NCBI GenBank assembly: GCA_020848835.1 | Contig: JADLHJ010000028.1 | Coordinates: 44,408 to 108,407 of the forward strand | From: Candidatus Hydrogenedentota bacterium | Lineage (GTDB): Bacteria; Hydrogenedentota; Hydrogenedentia; Hydrogenedentales; SLHB01 | Length of the DNA stretch: 64,000 bases | Direction of reading: 5' to 3' | Part shown: one piece after another, positions 18,154-27,163 of the stretch | Layout: every line of letters starts with the position of its first letter | Numbering within the stretch: the first letter of the stretch is position 1 | The notes under the pieces: model-generated | What the model saw: only the letters and a program-made list of their open reading frames with translations | What the model was told of the DNA's origin: nothing | The model's database searches: none | Position numbers and translations under genes: made by a program

Positions 18154-19776
18154 GTGTACGACGGCCCGGCGGCGCCGCAGACCGCCGATGCAGGGGGCGA
18201 CGCGCCCACAACACTGCTATCAGCATCGCCACAGCCACGCCCGGCGGAGACGTTTTACGAGCGCATGTCGGCATTGCTTCGGCGGGACTTCCTCGTCGGG
18301 GGTATTTCCCCAACCTATTACATTTCCCGCTGGCTTTTTCTTCGCCTGCTTGGCGTGGTCCATCTGATTGCGTTTACCTCTTTTGGGTGGCAACTGAAAG
18401 GCCTTATCGGCAGCAACGGGATCGCCCCCGCACAGTACTTCCTGCAACTGGTTGCGGATCGGGCCGGGCATATGCAGAGCCCGTGGATGCGATTCTTTCA
18501 AGTCCCGACACTTTGCTGGATTTTCGACGGCGATTGGTTTCTCCATGTGCTCTGCGCATTGGGCACGCTCGCCGCAGTGGCATTGATCGCCGATTTTGCT
18601 CCACCGATTTGCCTTGCCATCCTGTACGTAATGTATTTGTCGCTCGTATCCGTAACGCCGGACTTCCTCGGGTTCCAGTGGGATTCTTTGTTACTGGAAA
18701 CCACATTCATCGCAATATTCTTTGCGCCGATGAAGCTACTGCCCGGCATCCGGCGGGAAGAAGTCCATTCGCGCGTCATGCTCATGCTGCTGCGCTGGCT
18801 TTTGTTCCGCCTGATATTCATGTCCGGCTACGTGAAGCTTGGCGATGAAACATGGCGCAACCTGACCGCGCTCGCATACCACTACGAAACGCAGCCGTTG
18901 CCGCACTTAGTCAGTTGGTACGCACACAATCTGCCCTTGTGGATCCACAAATTGTCCGTGGCCTGCACGTTGACCATCGAATTAATCGTGCCGCTGCTCT
19001 TCGTCGCGCCGCGCCGTATACGTGCGGTCGTATTTGTCATTTTTGCACTGTTCCAGCTGTCGATCGGGGCAACCGGAAACTACAACTTCTTCAATCTGCT
19101 TACCATTGCGTTGTGTCTCCTACTGCTCGACGACCGTCATTGGCAGTATCTCGCGCCCGGAAATTTGAAGGAATTTCTTGCGCGCCCGCCTCTGAAGCGT
19201 TTGCCGTTCTACAGAAAAGCGATCATGGGCGTCATCGGCATGTATATCGTGGTGGTCACCGGTTTCGTGATGTGTATGATGTTTGGGTTCAGCCTGCCGG
19301 ACGCCGCGTACAAAATAATCTCCTACACAGATAGTTACGGGGTCGCCAATCGTTACGGCCTTTTTGCAAATATGACAACCACCCGCAACGAAATTATTCT
19401 TGAAGGCAGTGAGGACGGCGAAACGTGGCTTGCCTATGAGTTTCATTGGAAACCCGGCGCGCTCGACCGGCGTCCGGGTTGGGTGCAGCCTTTCCAGCCG
19501 CGTCTTGATTGGCAGATGTGGTTTGCCGCGCTGAACCCGAGCGCGCCCGCTTGGTTTAAGAACTTCGCGTATCGTCTGCTCGAAGGCAAGCCTGAAGTTC
19601 TCGCACTGCTAAAAACCAACCCGTTTCCTAACGCGCCTCCCAAATATATCCGCGCTAGACTTTATCAGTACAACTTCACGAGTCCTGAACAATATGAGCG
19701 CAGCGGCCAGTGGTGGGTACGGCAGGACCTCGGCGAGTATCCGCGCATGGGCACGGTGCCGACACGGCTGCGCTAG
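18154..19776 (+). CDS. Lipase maturation factor family membrane protein
   Basis: 540 aa from a GTG with GGAAGGGAG upstream. Many transmembrane segments (about 50-390) precede a soluble C-terminal part. Family motifs include ISRWLFLRLLGVVHLIAF, VTPDFLGFQWDSLLLETTF and LFRLIFMSGYVKLGDETWRNL, all typical of the LMF1-like family. The last 130 residues (GSEDGETWLAYEF, RLDWQMWFAAL) match its conserved C-terminus. The eukaryotic LMF1 helps lipoprotein lipase fold; the bacterial role is unknown. It stands alone upstream of the RND operon with an 88-nt gap. Confidence 0.85.
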   Translation: MYDGPAAPQTADAGGDAPTTLLSASPQPRPAETFYERMSALLRRDFLVGGISPTYYISRWLFLRLLGVVHLIAFTSFGWQLKGLIGSNGIAPAQYFLQLVADRAGHMQSPWMRFFQVPTLCWIFDGDWFLHVLCALGTLAAVALIADFAPPICLAILYVMYLSLVSVTPDFLGFQWDSLLLETTFIAIFFAPMKLLPGIRREEVHSRVMLMLLRWLLFRLIFMSGYVKLGDETWRNLTALAYHYETQPLPHLVSWYAHNLPLWIHKLSVACTLTIELIVPLLFVAPRRIRAVVFVIFALFQLSIGATGNYNFFNLLTIALCLLLLDDRHWQYLAPGNLKEFLARPPLKRLPFYRKAIMGVIGMYIVVVTGFVMCMMFGFSLPDAAYKIISYTDSYGVANRYGLFANMTTTRNEIILEGSEDGETWLAYEFHWKPGALDRRPGWVQPFQPRLDWQMWFAALNPSAPAWFKNFAYRLLEGKPEVLALLKTNPFPNAPPKYIRARLYQYNFTSPEQYERSGQWWVRQDLGEYPRMGTVPTRLR

Positions 19777-19864
19777 TCAGATGCGGGGGCGTCCACTAAT
19801 GGGAATGTGCTATTGTTTTCTTTCGTTTGTCAGTAGCGGTCATCCGTATAAGAAGTGCACTTTT

Positions 19865-20914
19865 ATGATCCGGCACATCGCTATCGTCCAATTCATTATT
19901 CTGCCTTGTCTGGCACAGGGTCCCGGCGGGGCGCCACAAGCGGCGAAGGTAAATGTCTGCCCCGTCGAGCAAGGGACCGTTGCGCCGAACCGCGAGTGGA
20001 AGGGCAACGTCTTTTACAAGGAAGTGTCGCAGCTCGCCACGGAGGTGGATGGGAAAGTTACGGAGGTTCTCTTTGAGGAGGGGCAGCATATTGACAAAGG
20101 CGCGGTAATGGTGCGTCTTGATTACACGCTACTCGAGTCGGAACTGCGCGCTGCGCAGGCTGCCGTGGCGCAGGCGGAGACGCAACATAAACTTGAGCAG
20201 GCTCGGCTTGAGCGCGCGCAGGATCTTTTGAAAAAAGAAGTGACCACGCCCCAGGAGTATGACGATATTCGCTTCACGGCCGAGGCCGCGGAACACCGGG
20301 TGGAAGTGGCGAAGGCGAGCGTCGAACGGATGCAGCGAGAAATCGAAAAGAAGACGATTCGTGCGCCGTTCAATGGACGCGTGGTGGATCGCATGACAGA
20401 AGTCGGCGATTGGAAGAATACCGGTGAAACCGTTGCAATCTTCGCGCGCGACGACTTGTTCGATGTGATGGTAAATGTGGCGGAAGAGGCTGTCATCCAC
20501 GCGCGGACCGGGACCACGGTGGATGTTCGCGTGGCGCAGAAGACCTTTCCAGGCGAAATCGTCACGGTCGTCCCGCGTGGCGATACGCAAATGGGAACAT
20601 TTCCGGTGAAGATCCGCGTGCAACAAGCGGAGTGGCTGATCGAAGGGATGACGGCTTTCGCGACGCTGCCGGACGGGGAGCCGCGTACGTGCATGATCGT
20701 CCCGCGCGACGCAATCCTGCAAGAGGGATCGCAGCACTACGTGTATCGCATACAGAATGGGCAGCCGCAGCGCACAGTGGTCACAATTGTCAGCCGCGAG
20801 GGATTGCAGGCCGGCATTGAGGCTGACAGTTTAAAGCCCGGCGATGAGGTTATCATTCGCGGCCACGAACGGCTGCGGCCCGGACAGCCTATCGAGATTG
20901 TGCAGTCAAGCTGA
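19865..20914 (+). CDS. RND efflux periplasmic adaptor subunit
   Basis: 349 aa from ATG 19865. The longer frame upstream overlaps the previous gene and is rejected. The N-terminus has a signal peptide (IRHIAIVQFIILPCLAQG). A lipoyl half follows with VDGKVTEVLFEEGQHIDKG, then an alpha hairpin (residues about 90-150) and the second lipoyl half APFNGRVVDRMTEVGDW, then the beta-barrel and membrane-proximal domains. It bridges the pump downstream to an outer-membrane channel. The channel gene is not adjacent; a TolC-type gene occurs at 32693. Substrate unknown. Confidence 0.9.
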   Translation: MIRHIAIVQFIILPCLAQGPGGAPQAAKVNVCPVEQGTVAPNREWKGNVFYKEVSQLATEVDGKVTEVLFEEGQHIDKGAVMVRLDYTLLESELRAAQAAVAQAETQHKLEQARLERAQDLLKKEVTTPQEYDDIRFTAEAAEHRVEVAKASVERMQREIEKKTIRAPFNGRVVDRMTEVGDWKNTGETVAIFARDDLFDVMVNVAEEAVIHARTGTTVDVRVAQKTFPGEIVTVVPRGDTQMGTFPVKIRVQQAEWLIEGMTAFATLPDGEPRTCMIVPRDAILQEGSQHYVYRIQNGQPQRTVVTIVSREGLQAGIEADSLKPGDEVIIRGHERLRPGQPIEIVQSS

Positions 20915-20936
20915 AGACCGGCAGTAATATCGCGCT

Positions 20937-23900
20937 ATGGACATTATCAAGACATCGATTGAGAATCCCGTCAGCGTAATCGTTGGTGTCTTGCTCGTTA
21001 CGCTTTTCGGCATCATCTCGCTCTTGCGAATGCCCTACCAGCTTGCCCCGCGAGTCGAAGAACCCGTTATCGAAGTGGAAACCACGTGGCCCGGCGCTAC
21101 GCCCTACGAGATCGAGCGCGACATCGTCGAAGAGCAGGAGAAAGTACTCAAGGGAATCCCCGGTCTCTACGAAATGGAGAGCAGTTCGTTCAACAGTCGT
21201 GCGAGCATCGACCTGCGATTCACACTCGGCACGGACATTGATGAAGCCCTGTTGCGCGTATCGAATAAACTCGACGAGGTCCCCGAGTATCCCGAGAACG
21301 TAGACAAACCCGTCGTCAATGCGCAGGGCACGGAAACTTCGCCGGTCGTGTGGATGGTCATGCGCACGCGTGAGGGAAACCCTGAGCACATCTACCACTA
21401 TCTAACTTTTTTCGAGAACGAAATCCGGCAACATTTCGAGCGGATCGACGGCGTCGCAGACCTATGGAGTTCGGGAGGCGTCGAGAAACAGATGCAGGTG
21501 CTTGTCGATCCCGAGAAGCTGGCGGCGCATCAACTTACCATCGATTCCGTAATCGGCGCATTGCGCGCAGAAAACGCGAACGTGTCCGCCGGATTGCTCG
21601 GTGTGGGCCGGCGCGATATTCGCATTCGCACGGTGGCGGAGTTTCGCTCCGTCGAAGATATTCGCGACGTCGTGCTCCGCTCCGACGGCGAACGCCGTGT
21701 CACCGTGGGAGACGTCGCGAACGTCGAAATCGGCTATCAAAAACTGTCCACGCCAACGTTTGCGGACGGCGAACCCGCAATTTCCTGTGGCGTTTCGCCT
21801 GAGCCGGGTGTAAACGTGCTCGAGCTCACGGACAAGATCGAAAAGGCATTTAACGAACTCAACGAAGGCAAGCTGAAAGATGCCGGCCTCGAATTACATT
21901 GGGTGTCCGATCAGCGGCCCTACATCGAAGGCGCCATTGAACTCGTGCGGCATGACGTAATCGTTGGCGGTTGGCTCGCGGTCGCCGTCTTGCTGATCTT
22001 TCTGCGCAGTTTCGCGCCCACGCTCGTCGTTTCCAGTTCGATACCGATCTGCATCATCGGCACCTTTATTTTTATTTATACATCAGGCGGCACGCTAAAC
22101 GTGATCAGTCTCGCCGGCCTCGCGTTTTCCGTGGGCATGTTTGTGGACAACTCGATCGTTGTATTGGAAAATATCGATCGGCATCGACTCATGGGAAAAT
22201 CGCCCGCGGACTCTGCGTATGAAGGCACGAAAGAGGTTTGGGGCGCGGTCGTCGCGTCGTCGCTTACGAACGTCGCGGTGTTTCTTCCGATCGTATTCTT
22301 GCAGCAGGAGGCCGGCCAGCTATTCCGCGAGATAGCCGTTGCGATTTCCGCGGGTGTTATGATAAGTCTGCTTGTTTGCGCGACGGTCATTCCCGCGCTG
22401 TCGAAGCAGGTGTACTCCTGGAAACTTGCGAACAAACTCGATCTCACGCAGTCCCGCTTCGATATTTTCGGCCGCATCGGCGCATTTGGCACGGCGGTCT
22501 GCATGAGATTGCTGCACGGTACCGTAATGCGCAACCGGTTCACGCGCGTGTTCTCGGTCGTTGTCCTCACGGGCACGGCGCTCTTTGCGACGTGGGCCAT
22601 GTTTCCGAAGATGGAGTATTTGCCGGAAGGCAATCGCGACATCATCTTCAATCAAATCGTGCCGCCGCCGGGTTTGTCGTATGAAGCGCGCGCGGAGATT
22701 GGCCACCAGTTTTACGAATATCTGAAGCCGTATTACCAGGATGGGCACGAAGGCTATCCCGCCATTGGCAGCATGTTCTTCATGGGACGCGGCTCTACAC
22801 TGTTTTGCATCGTCCGCAGCGCGGACCCGGCCCGCGCAAGGGAACTCGTTCCGCTGTGCCAGAAAGCCATCGCGAGTATCCCTTCCGTATTCGGCGTTAG
22901 TTCGCAGGCGAGCATCCTTGTGTCTGGGCGCGGGCGCGGGAGAAGTATCGACGTAGACATCAGTGGTGAGAAGCTAGACAACCTGATTGCATCGGCGTCT
23001 GCCCTGCGCGCCGCGGTATTGGAGAAGATCGCCGATTCGCAAGTGCGCCCCCGCCCCGCGTTGGAAGTGATGTTTCCGGAAGTTCGCTTCGTGCCTTCGC
23101 GCGATCGCCTGCGCGCGGTAGGCATGACCGCGCAGCAACTCGGCACGAACATCGACGTGCTGATGGACGGGCGCGAAATAGGCGACTTCAAGCAGGAGGG
23201 CGAGAAGAAGATCGATTTAGTTGTGAAAGTGGCCGACGCCGATATAGGCACACCGGAGGAAGTGGCCGCGTCCATGATCGCAACACCGCTCGGCACGACG
23301 ATTCCGGTGTCGTCGCTGGCCGATCTCGTTGAGACGCAGGGTATGACAGAACTGCGCCACCTGGAGCGCAACCGCACCATCACACTCTCCGTCACGCCGC
23401 CGTTTTCGATTACGATTCAAGAGGCGATGGAGCGGATTGAAAACGAAATAGTGCCGGCACTGCGTGCGAGCGGACAGATTAAGGATGTAGACGTGCTCTA
23501 TAGCGGCACCGCGGATAAACTGCTCGATACGCGCAACGCCGTGAAATGGAACTTCGTGCTCGCTGCGATGATTACTTACCTGCTCATGGCGGCGCTTTAC
23601 GGCAACTTCGTTTATCCCTTCATCATCATGTTTACAGTCCCGCTTGCGGGGGCGGGTGGCTTCCTCGGTCTCATGCTTGTAAACCGTTTCGTTCACGCGC
23701 AGACACTCGACATCCTCACCATGCTCGGCTTCATCATCCTCGTTGGCGCGGTGGTCAACAATGCGATTCTGATTGTGCACCAGGCGTTGAACAATGTGCG
23801 GATTGACGGGATGGACTACGCCGAAGCCATCGAAGACTCGGTGCGCACGCGCCTGCGGCCCATCTATATGAGCGCTATCACCAGTATCTTCGGCATGCTC

Positions 23901-24107
23901 CCGCTCGTGCTGTGGCCCGGCCCCGGCTCCGAACTCTATCGCGGTATCGGTGCGGTAGTCATTGGCGGCATAGCGCTTTCGACGGTGGTCACTGTGTTCC
24001 TAATTCCGCCCATGCTGTCCTGGTTTATCCGCATGGAAAAACGATCGAACACATCCGCGGAGAAATCATCCCGCTTCGCGGCCACCGAAACCGTAGTGGC
24101 CAAATAG
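20937..24107 (+). CDS. RND efflux pump permease subunit
   Basis: 1056 aa, full-length AcrB/MdtC-like pump with two large periplasmic loops and 12 expected membrane helices. It begins 22 nt after the adaptor. The N-terminus (IIKTSIENPVSVIVGVLLV) and RMPYQLAPRVEEPVIEVET are hallmarks. In TM4 the proton-site motif reads GMFVDNSIVVLENI, with Asp then Asn instead of the Asp-Asp pair of AcrB. In TM10 VVNNAILIV has Asn where AcrB has the Lys. Both substitutions occur in subfamilies, but they suggest a different ion relay. Substrate cannot be named from sequence. Confidence 0.93.
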   Translation: MDIIKTSIENPVSVIVGVLLVTLFGIISLLRMPYQLAPRVEEPVIEVETTWPGATPYEIERDIVEEQEKVLKGIPGLYEMESSSFNSRASIDLRFTLGTDIDEALLRVSNKLDEVPEYPENVDKPVVNAQGTETSPVVWMVMRTREGNPEHIYHYLTFFENEIRQHFERIDGVADLWSSGGVEKQMQVLVDPEKLAAHQLTIDSVIGALRAENANVSAGLLGVGRRDIRIRTVAEFRSVEDIRDVVLRSDGERRVTVGDVANVEIGYQKLSTPTFADGEPAISCGVSPEPGVNVLELTDKIEKAFNELNEGKLKDAGLELHWVSDQRPYIEGAIELVRHDVIVGGWLAVAVLLIFLRSFAPTLVVSSSIPICIIGTFIFIYTSGGTLNVISLAGLAFSVGMFVDNSIVVLENIDRHRLMGKSPADSAYEGTKEVWGAVVASSLTNVAVFLPIVFLQQEAGQLFREIAVAISAGVMISLLVCATVIPALSKQVYSWKLANKLDLTQSRFDIFGRIGAFGTAVCMRLLHGTVMRNRFTRVFSVVVLTGTALFATWAMFPKMEYLPEGNRDIIFNQIVPPPGLSYEARAEIGHQFYEYLKPYYQDGHEGYPAIGSMFFMGRGSTLFCIVRSADPARARELVPLCQKAIASIPSVFGVSSQASILVSGRGRGRSIDVDISGEKLDNLIASASALRAAVLEKIADSQVRPRPALEVMFPEVRFVPSRDRLRAVGMTAQQLGTNIDVLMDGREIGDFKQEGEKKIDLVVKVADADIGTPEEVAASMIATPLGTTIPVSSLADLVETQGMTELRHLERNRTITLSVTPPFSITIQEAMERIENEIVPALRASGQIKDVDVLYSGTADKLLDTRNAVKWNFVLAAMITYLLMAALYGNFVYPFIIMFTVPLAGAGGFLGLMLVNRFVHAQTLDILTMLGFIILVGAVVNNAILIVHQALNNVRIDGMDYAEAIEDSVRTRLRPIYMSAITSIFGMLPLVLWPGPGSELYRGIGAVVIGGIALSTVVTVFLIPPMLSWFIRMEKRSNTSAEKSSRFAATETVVAK

Positions 24108-24127
24108 GCGTAGCGACTGGCAGTTCG

Positions 24128-24937
24128 TTACTTCTTCGGATTTTCCTGCAGGTACTTGATCAGGTCCGCAGGATGATCAGTTTGAATTCCGTCCGTGCCC
24201 CAGGCGAGCATGTCTTTCCAGTCCTCAGGCTTGTCCTCATCGCAAATCACTATCGCGCCCGACGCGTGACACGCATCGACGAATGTCTTCGAGATAAATT
24301 CCCGCACCGACGCGACAATGCGCGGCTTGTGATCGGCGAGCAGTTTCGCGAGGTTTTTTTCGGGGCCTGGGTCAGGCATCTCGAAACATTCGGGGCAGGA
24401 CGATTTTAGATCGGTAAGGTTTTTTCCGCCGACGTACCAGATTACGTCTTTCTCCATGCCTTTGGCCTTGATGATCTTTACGAGTTCGGGGACCGGTGCG
24501 TCCTTCAGATCGAGATAGATTCCGATCTTTCCTTTGCAGAGGTCGAGGATTTCCTCAAAGGTCGGTATCTTTGTCCCCTTATATTGGTCGCCCACGCGCG
24601 CGCCGATGTCGAGTGCGCGCAGTTCGTCTAGGGTCATGTCTTTTACTTTGCCCGTCTTGCCGGGTGCGTAGGAGTCGATTGTGCTGTTGTGTACGCTTAC
24701 AAACTTGCCGTCTTTTGTCGTGCGCACATCGATCTCGACGAAGTCGCATCCCAAGTCGATTGCTTTCTGATAGGCGGCAAGGGTGTTCTCCGGAATGCCT
24801 TCGTGCGCGCCGCGATGCGCTACGACGTAGATGCCGCCATGCTTCGGCGGTTTAAGACCAATATCCGCACTTGCGCAGACTGCAAATATGAGACTTGCAG
24901 CGATCGACCATGTGATTTTTGCTAATTTTGCGTTCAT
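24128..24937 (-). CDS. Secreted glycerophosphodiester phosphodiesterase
   Basis: 269 aa from ATG 24937 (GGGGGAGAAG before it). A signal peptide (KITWSIAASLIFAVCASA) directs export. The GDPD catalytic block is clear: VAHRGAHEGIPENTLAAY with the first His, VEIDVRTTKDGKFVSVHN with the Glu-x-Asp pair and the second His. The final ICDEDKPEDW and GTDGIQTDHP end of the barrel is present. It should release glycerol-3-phosphate from deacylated phospholipids outside the cytoplasm. 54 nt downstream of the aminotransferase, same strand. Confidence 0.93.
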   Translation of the reverse strand: MNAKLAKITWSIAASLIFAVCASADIGLKPPKHGGIYVVAHRGAHEGIPENTLAAYQKAIDLGCDFVEIDVRTTKDGKFVSVHNSTIDSYAPGKTGKVKDMTLDELRALDIGARVGDQYKGTKIPTFEEILDLCKGKIGIYLDLKDAPVPELVKIIKAKGMEKDVIWYVGGKNLTDLKSSCPECFEMPDPGPEKNLAKLLADHKPRIVASVREFISKTFVDACHASGAIVICDEDKPEDWKDMLAWGTDGIQTDHPADLIKYLQENPKK

Positions 24938-24991
24938 GACTTCTCCCCCTATCGCGAAATTCAAAATCTCAAAATTGAAATCTAAAATCGA

Positions 24992-26251
24992 TTAGATCCG
25001 CACCCATGCCTGATTGAGCACACTGAATGCGTCGTCCAGATCTTTTTCCGTGATAGTCAACGGCGGGCTAACGCGTAATACTTTGCCTGCGAGCGGACCC
25101 AGGAAGTGTACGCCCTTTTCGTTCACACCACGATATGCTTCGAGTACGGCGCGCTGTGCGGTTGCGTCGTCAGACATTTCGATACCGTAGACAAGCCCTT
25201 CGCCACGGACAGCTTTGATGAATGAAAACTTTTTCATCGCTTCGCACATGTGCACACCGATCACTTTCGCCATCGCGCGGCAGTTTTCGACGATGTTTTC
25301 CTTTTCGAATACATCGAGCGTTGCGCAGACTGCGGCGCAGGCGTGTGGGTTTCCGCTAAAAGTGTCGGAGGCTTCGCCGTAGGTGAGCGAATCGATCAGG
25401 TCGGCGCGGCCTACGACTGCCGCCGCGGGTTCGCCGTTGGCGAGGCCTTTGCCCAATACGACGAGATCGGGTTCGACTTCGTAACTCTGATACGCGAACA
25501 TGTTGCCGGTGCGTCCGTGACAGGACTGCACTTCGTCGAAGATGTATGCGACATCGTTTGCGCGGCACCAGTCCTGCAGAAGTTTGTGATACCACTTCGG
25601 CGGGTGCCAAGAACCTTTTGCGCCGAGATACGGCTCCGTGATTAGCAGCGCGATCTTGTTTCCGCATTCCTTCGCGATTGCATCGAGTTCGCTTTCGTAG
25701 AACGATGCAGGTTTCTCTTCCTGCATTGGGAAAGAGATGAAACGGACGTTTGGATTCGGGGAGGTTTCTCCACTGACGTCTCCTGCAAGGCCTTTCTTTC
25801 CGTGAAAGCCGCCGCGCGAGGCGAGCATGATCGGGCAGTCCGGTTTTTTGTGCAGCGCGCACCACATGGCTTTTTGGATGCCCTCGGAGCCGCTGGCCGC
25901 CCACAGCAATTTGCGAGGACCGGACATATTCATGCACTTGACGAGACGCTCGGCAGCTTCAACTTCGATCTCTGTGAGCGCGTTGTACGACGTGCGCGGT
26001 AATTCGGCGCAGTAGTGGCTGTAGCGTTCTTCAAACAAAGGATGGTTGTGTCCGAGGTTGGACACGAGCACGCCGGAGGTGAAATCGATCAGTTCTACGC
26101 CGTCTACGGTCCACAGACGCACGCCTCTTGCGCGCGAGACAACGATTTGTGTCGGTGTGTAAGTGCGTTGGCCTATACCGTTGATTGTGTCCAAGCGCGC
26201 GCGTAATGCGTTTGCGCGGGGTTCGTTTTCGTGTTGAATCGATTGCGTCAT
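24992..26251 (-). CDS. Class III (acetylornithine/GABA-type) aminotransferase
   Basis: 419 aa PLP enzyme. The fold is visible from the N-terminal RGVRLWTVDGVELIDFTSG to the C-terminal LRVSPPLTIT. Phosphate and ring contacts are in ASGSEG and in FDEVQSCHGRTG (the Asp that binds the pyridine nitrogen). The Schiff-base lysine lies in VLGKGLANGEP. It is the usual length for 4-aminobutyrate, acetylornithine and taurine-type aminotransferases. The amino donor is not clear and no pathway genes lie beside it. Copy D of the palindromic repeat sits in its upstream region. Confidence 0.88.
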   Translation of the reverse strand: MTQSIQHENEPRANALRARLDTINGIGQRTYTPTQIVVSRARGVRLWTVDGVELIDFTSGVLVSNLGHNHPLFEERYSHYCAELPRTSYNALTEIEVEAAERLVKCMNMSGPRKLLWAASGSEGIQKAMWCALHKKPDCPIMLASRGGFHGKKGLAGDVSGETSPNPNVRFISFPMQEEKPASFYESELDAIAKECGNKIALLITEPYLGAKGSWHPPKWYHKLLQDWCRANDVAYIFDEVQSCHGRTGNMFAYQSYEVEPDLVVLGKGLANGEPAAAVVGRADLIDSLTYGEASDTFSGNPHACAAVCATLDVFEKENIVENCRAMAKVIGVHMCEAMKKFSFIKAVRGEGLVYGIEMSDDATAQRAVLEAYRGVNEKGVHFLGPLAGKVLRVSPPLTITEKDLDDAFSVLNQAWVRI

Positions 26252-26287
26252 GATACTTCCATTTTTGCTAATAACTCTTAACCAAAT

Positions 26288-26410
26288 CTGCCGGAACCCC
26301 TACAGGGTTCATTCAATGTGGTGTCGGCTTACCCAGGGTAGGACCGCCTGTGTCGAAGCGACTCCGACACTCCAACCCTGGGCTATGTGCTGGAATCCCT
26401 TCGGGATTAC
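26288..26410 (-). repeat. Complex palindromic repeat, solo copy D
   Basis: Nearly the same as copy C: GGAACCCC-tac-AGGGTTC at the left, ACCCAGGGTAG at 26331-26341, GTCGAAGCGAC at 26352-26362, CAACCCTGGGCT at 26373-26384 and AATCCC-ttc-GGGATT at 26394-26408. No transposase is near. It lies between the Rrf2 gene and the aminotransferase gene downstream of it, so it may affect read-through between them. Confidence 0.85.
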
Positions 26411-26429
26411 CGGCTGTCTCATGTCTCTA

Positions 26430-26467
26430 TGATTCGTACCAGAGGCCTATTCCCTTGATTCGTACCA
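26430..26467. repeat. Short direct repeat TGATTCGTACCA x2
   Basis: The 12-mer TGATTCGTACCA occurs at 26430-26441 and 26456-26467, 26 bp apart start to start, in the gap between the Rrf2 gene and the aminotransferase. It could be a regulator site, but two copies are too few to judge. Confidence 0.4.
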
Positions 26468-26511
26468 AGCCAGTATTTTCTGGATTCGCTTTAGAAAGAT
26501 TACTAAAGGCT

Positions 26512-26922
26512 CTAGATGTAATACATGCTCGTCTGTGCGCGGGCCATGAGGTCGCGCACGGTCACGTTGTTGAGTACTTCTTCAATACCTTCGGCGACTT
26601 CGCGCCAGGCGCCTTTCAGATCATTACCGTGCCCATCGTTTGCGGGAAGGGGATCGAGCACGCCGCCGTCGATCGCTCGCACGATATTTAGCAGTGTTAT
26701 GTCGTCCGGCGAGCGCCCAAGCATGTAGCCGCCTTGTGCGCCGCGAATGCTGCGCACGATTCCAACGCGCTTGAGCAGCAGGAGAATATGCACGAGATAT
26801 TTCTCGGGTATGCCACGCTGCTCGGCGATGTATTGTGAGGTGACCGGCGCGTTGGTGTGTTCGCGCAGACCTAGTTCAACGACCGCCCGGCAGGCGTATT
26901 CACAGCGCGATGAGATGTTCAT
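26512..26922 (-). CDS. Rrf2 family transcriptional regulator, no Fe-S cysteines
   Basis: 136 aa winged-helix regulator. The start MNISSRCEYACRAVVELGL, the recognition segment YIAEQRGIPEKYLVHILLLLKRVGIV and the wing SIRGAQGGYML are typical of Rrf2. IscR/NsrR members carry three cysteines between helix 5 and 6; here that stretch reads DPLPANDGHGNDLKGAW and has none. It should therefore not bind an Fe-S cluster there, as with CymR-like members. Its targets may include the gene at 27164 (divergent) or the aminotransferase downstream. Confidence 0.9.
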   Translation of the reverse strand: MNISSRCEYACRAVVELGLREHTNAPVTSQYIAEQRGIPEKYLVHILLLLKRVGIVRSIRGAQGGYMLGRSPDDITLLNIVRAIDGGVLDPLPANDGHGNDLKGAWREVAEGIEEVLNNVTVRDLMARAQTSMYYI

Positions 26923-27163
26923 TTCGGTTTCCGGCCCAAAGGGAGAAAGGATTATCGTGGCGGGTTGGTGGGTATGTCAAAGAGAAGCGCTTAGCGTCTG
27001 GGGAGATTGGATATTGGGTATCGGATTTTGGATTCAATTGGTTTGGCTTTGAACGATAATACGAGCGTCAATGTCGGTGTTCATGTCAATTGTTTGTCAA
27101 CTTGTATTTGGGCGATTCAAAATCCAGAATCTAAAATCCAAAATAACGAGGGGAGCCTATCCC

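Noticed and set aside
26950..27150. AT-richer stretch with repeated GGATTTTGGATTC / AATCCAAAAT motifs as a regulatory hairpin
   Set aside because: The match is imperfect, the loop is about 80 bp, and similar wording occurs at 24955-24990; too weak to call an operator.
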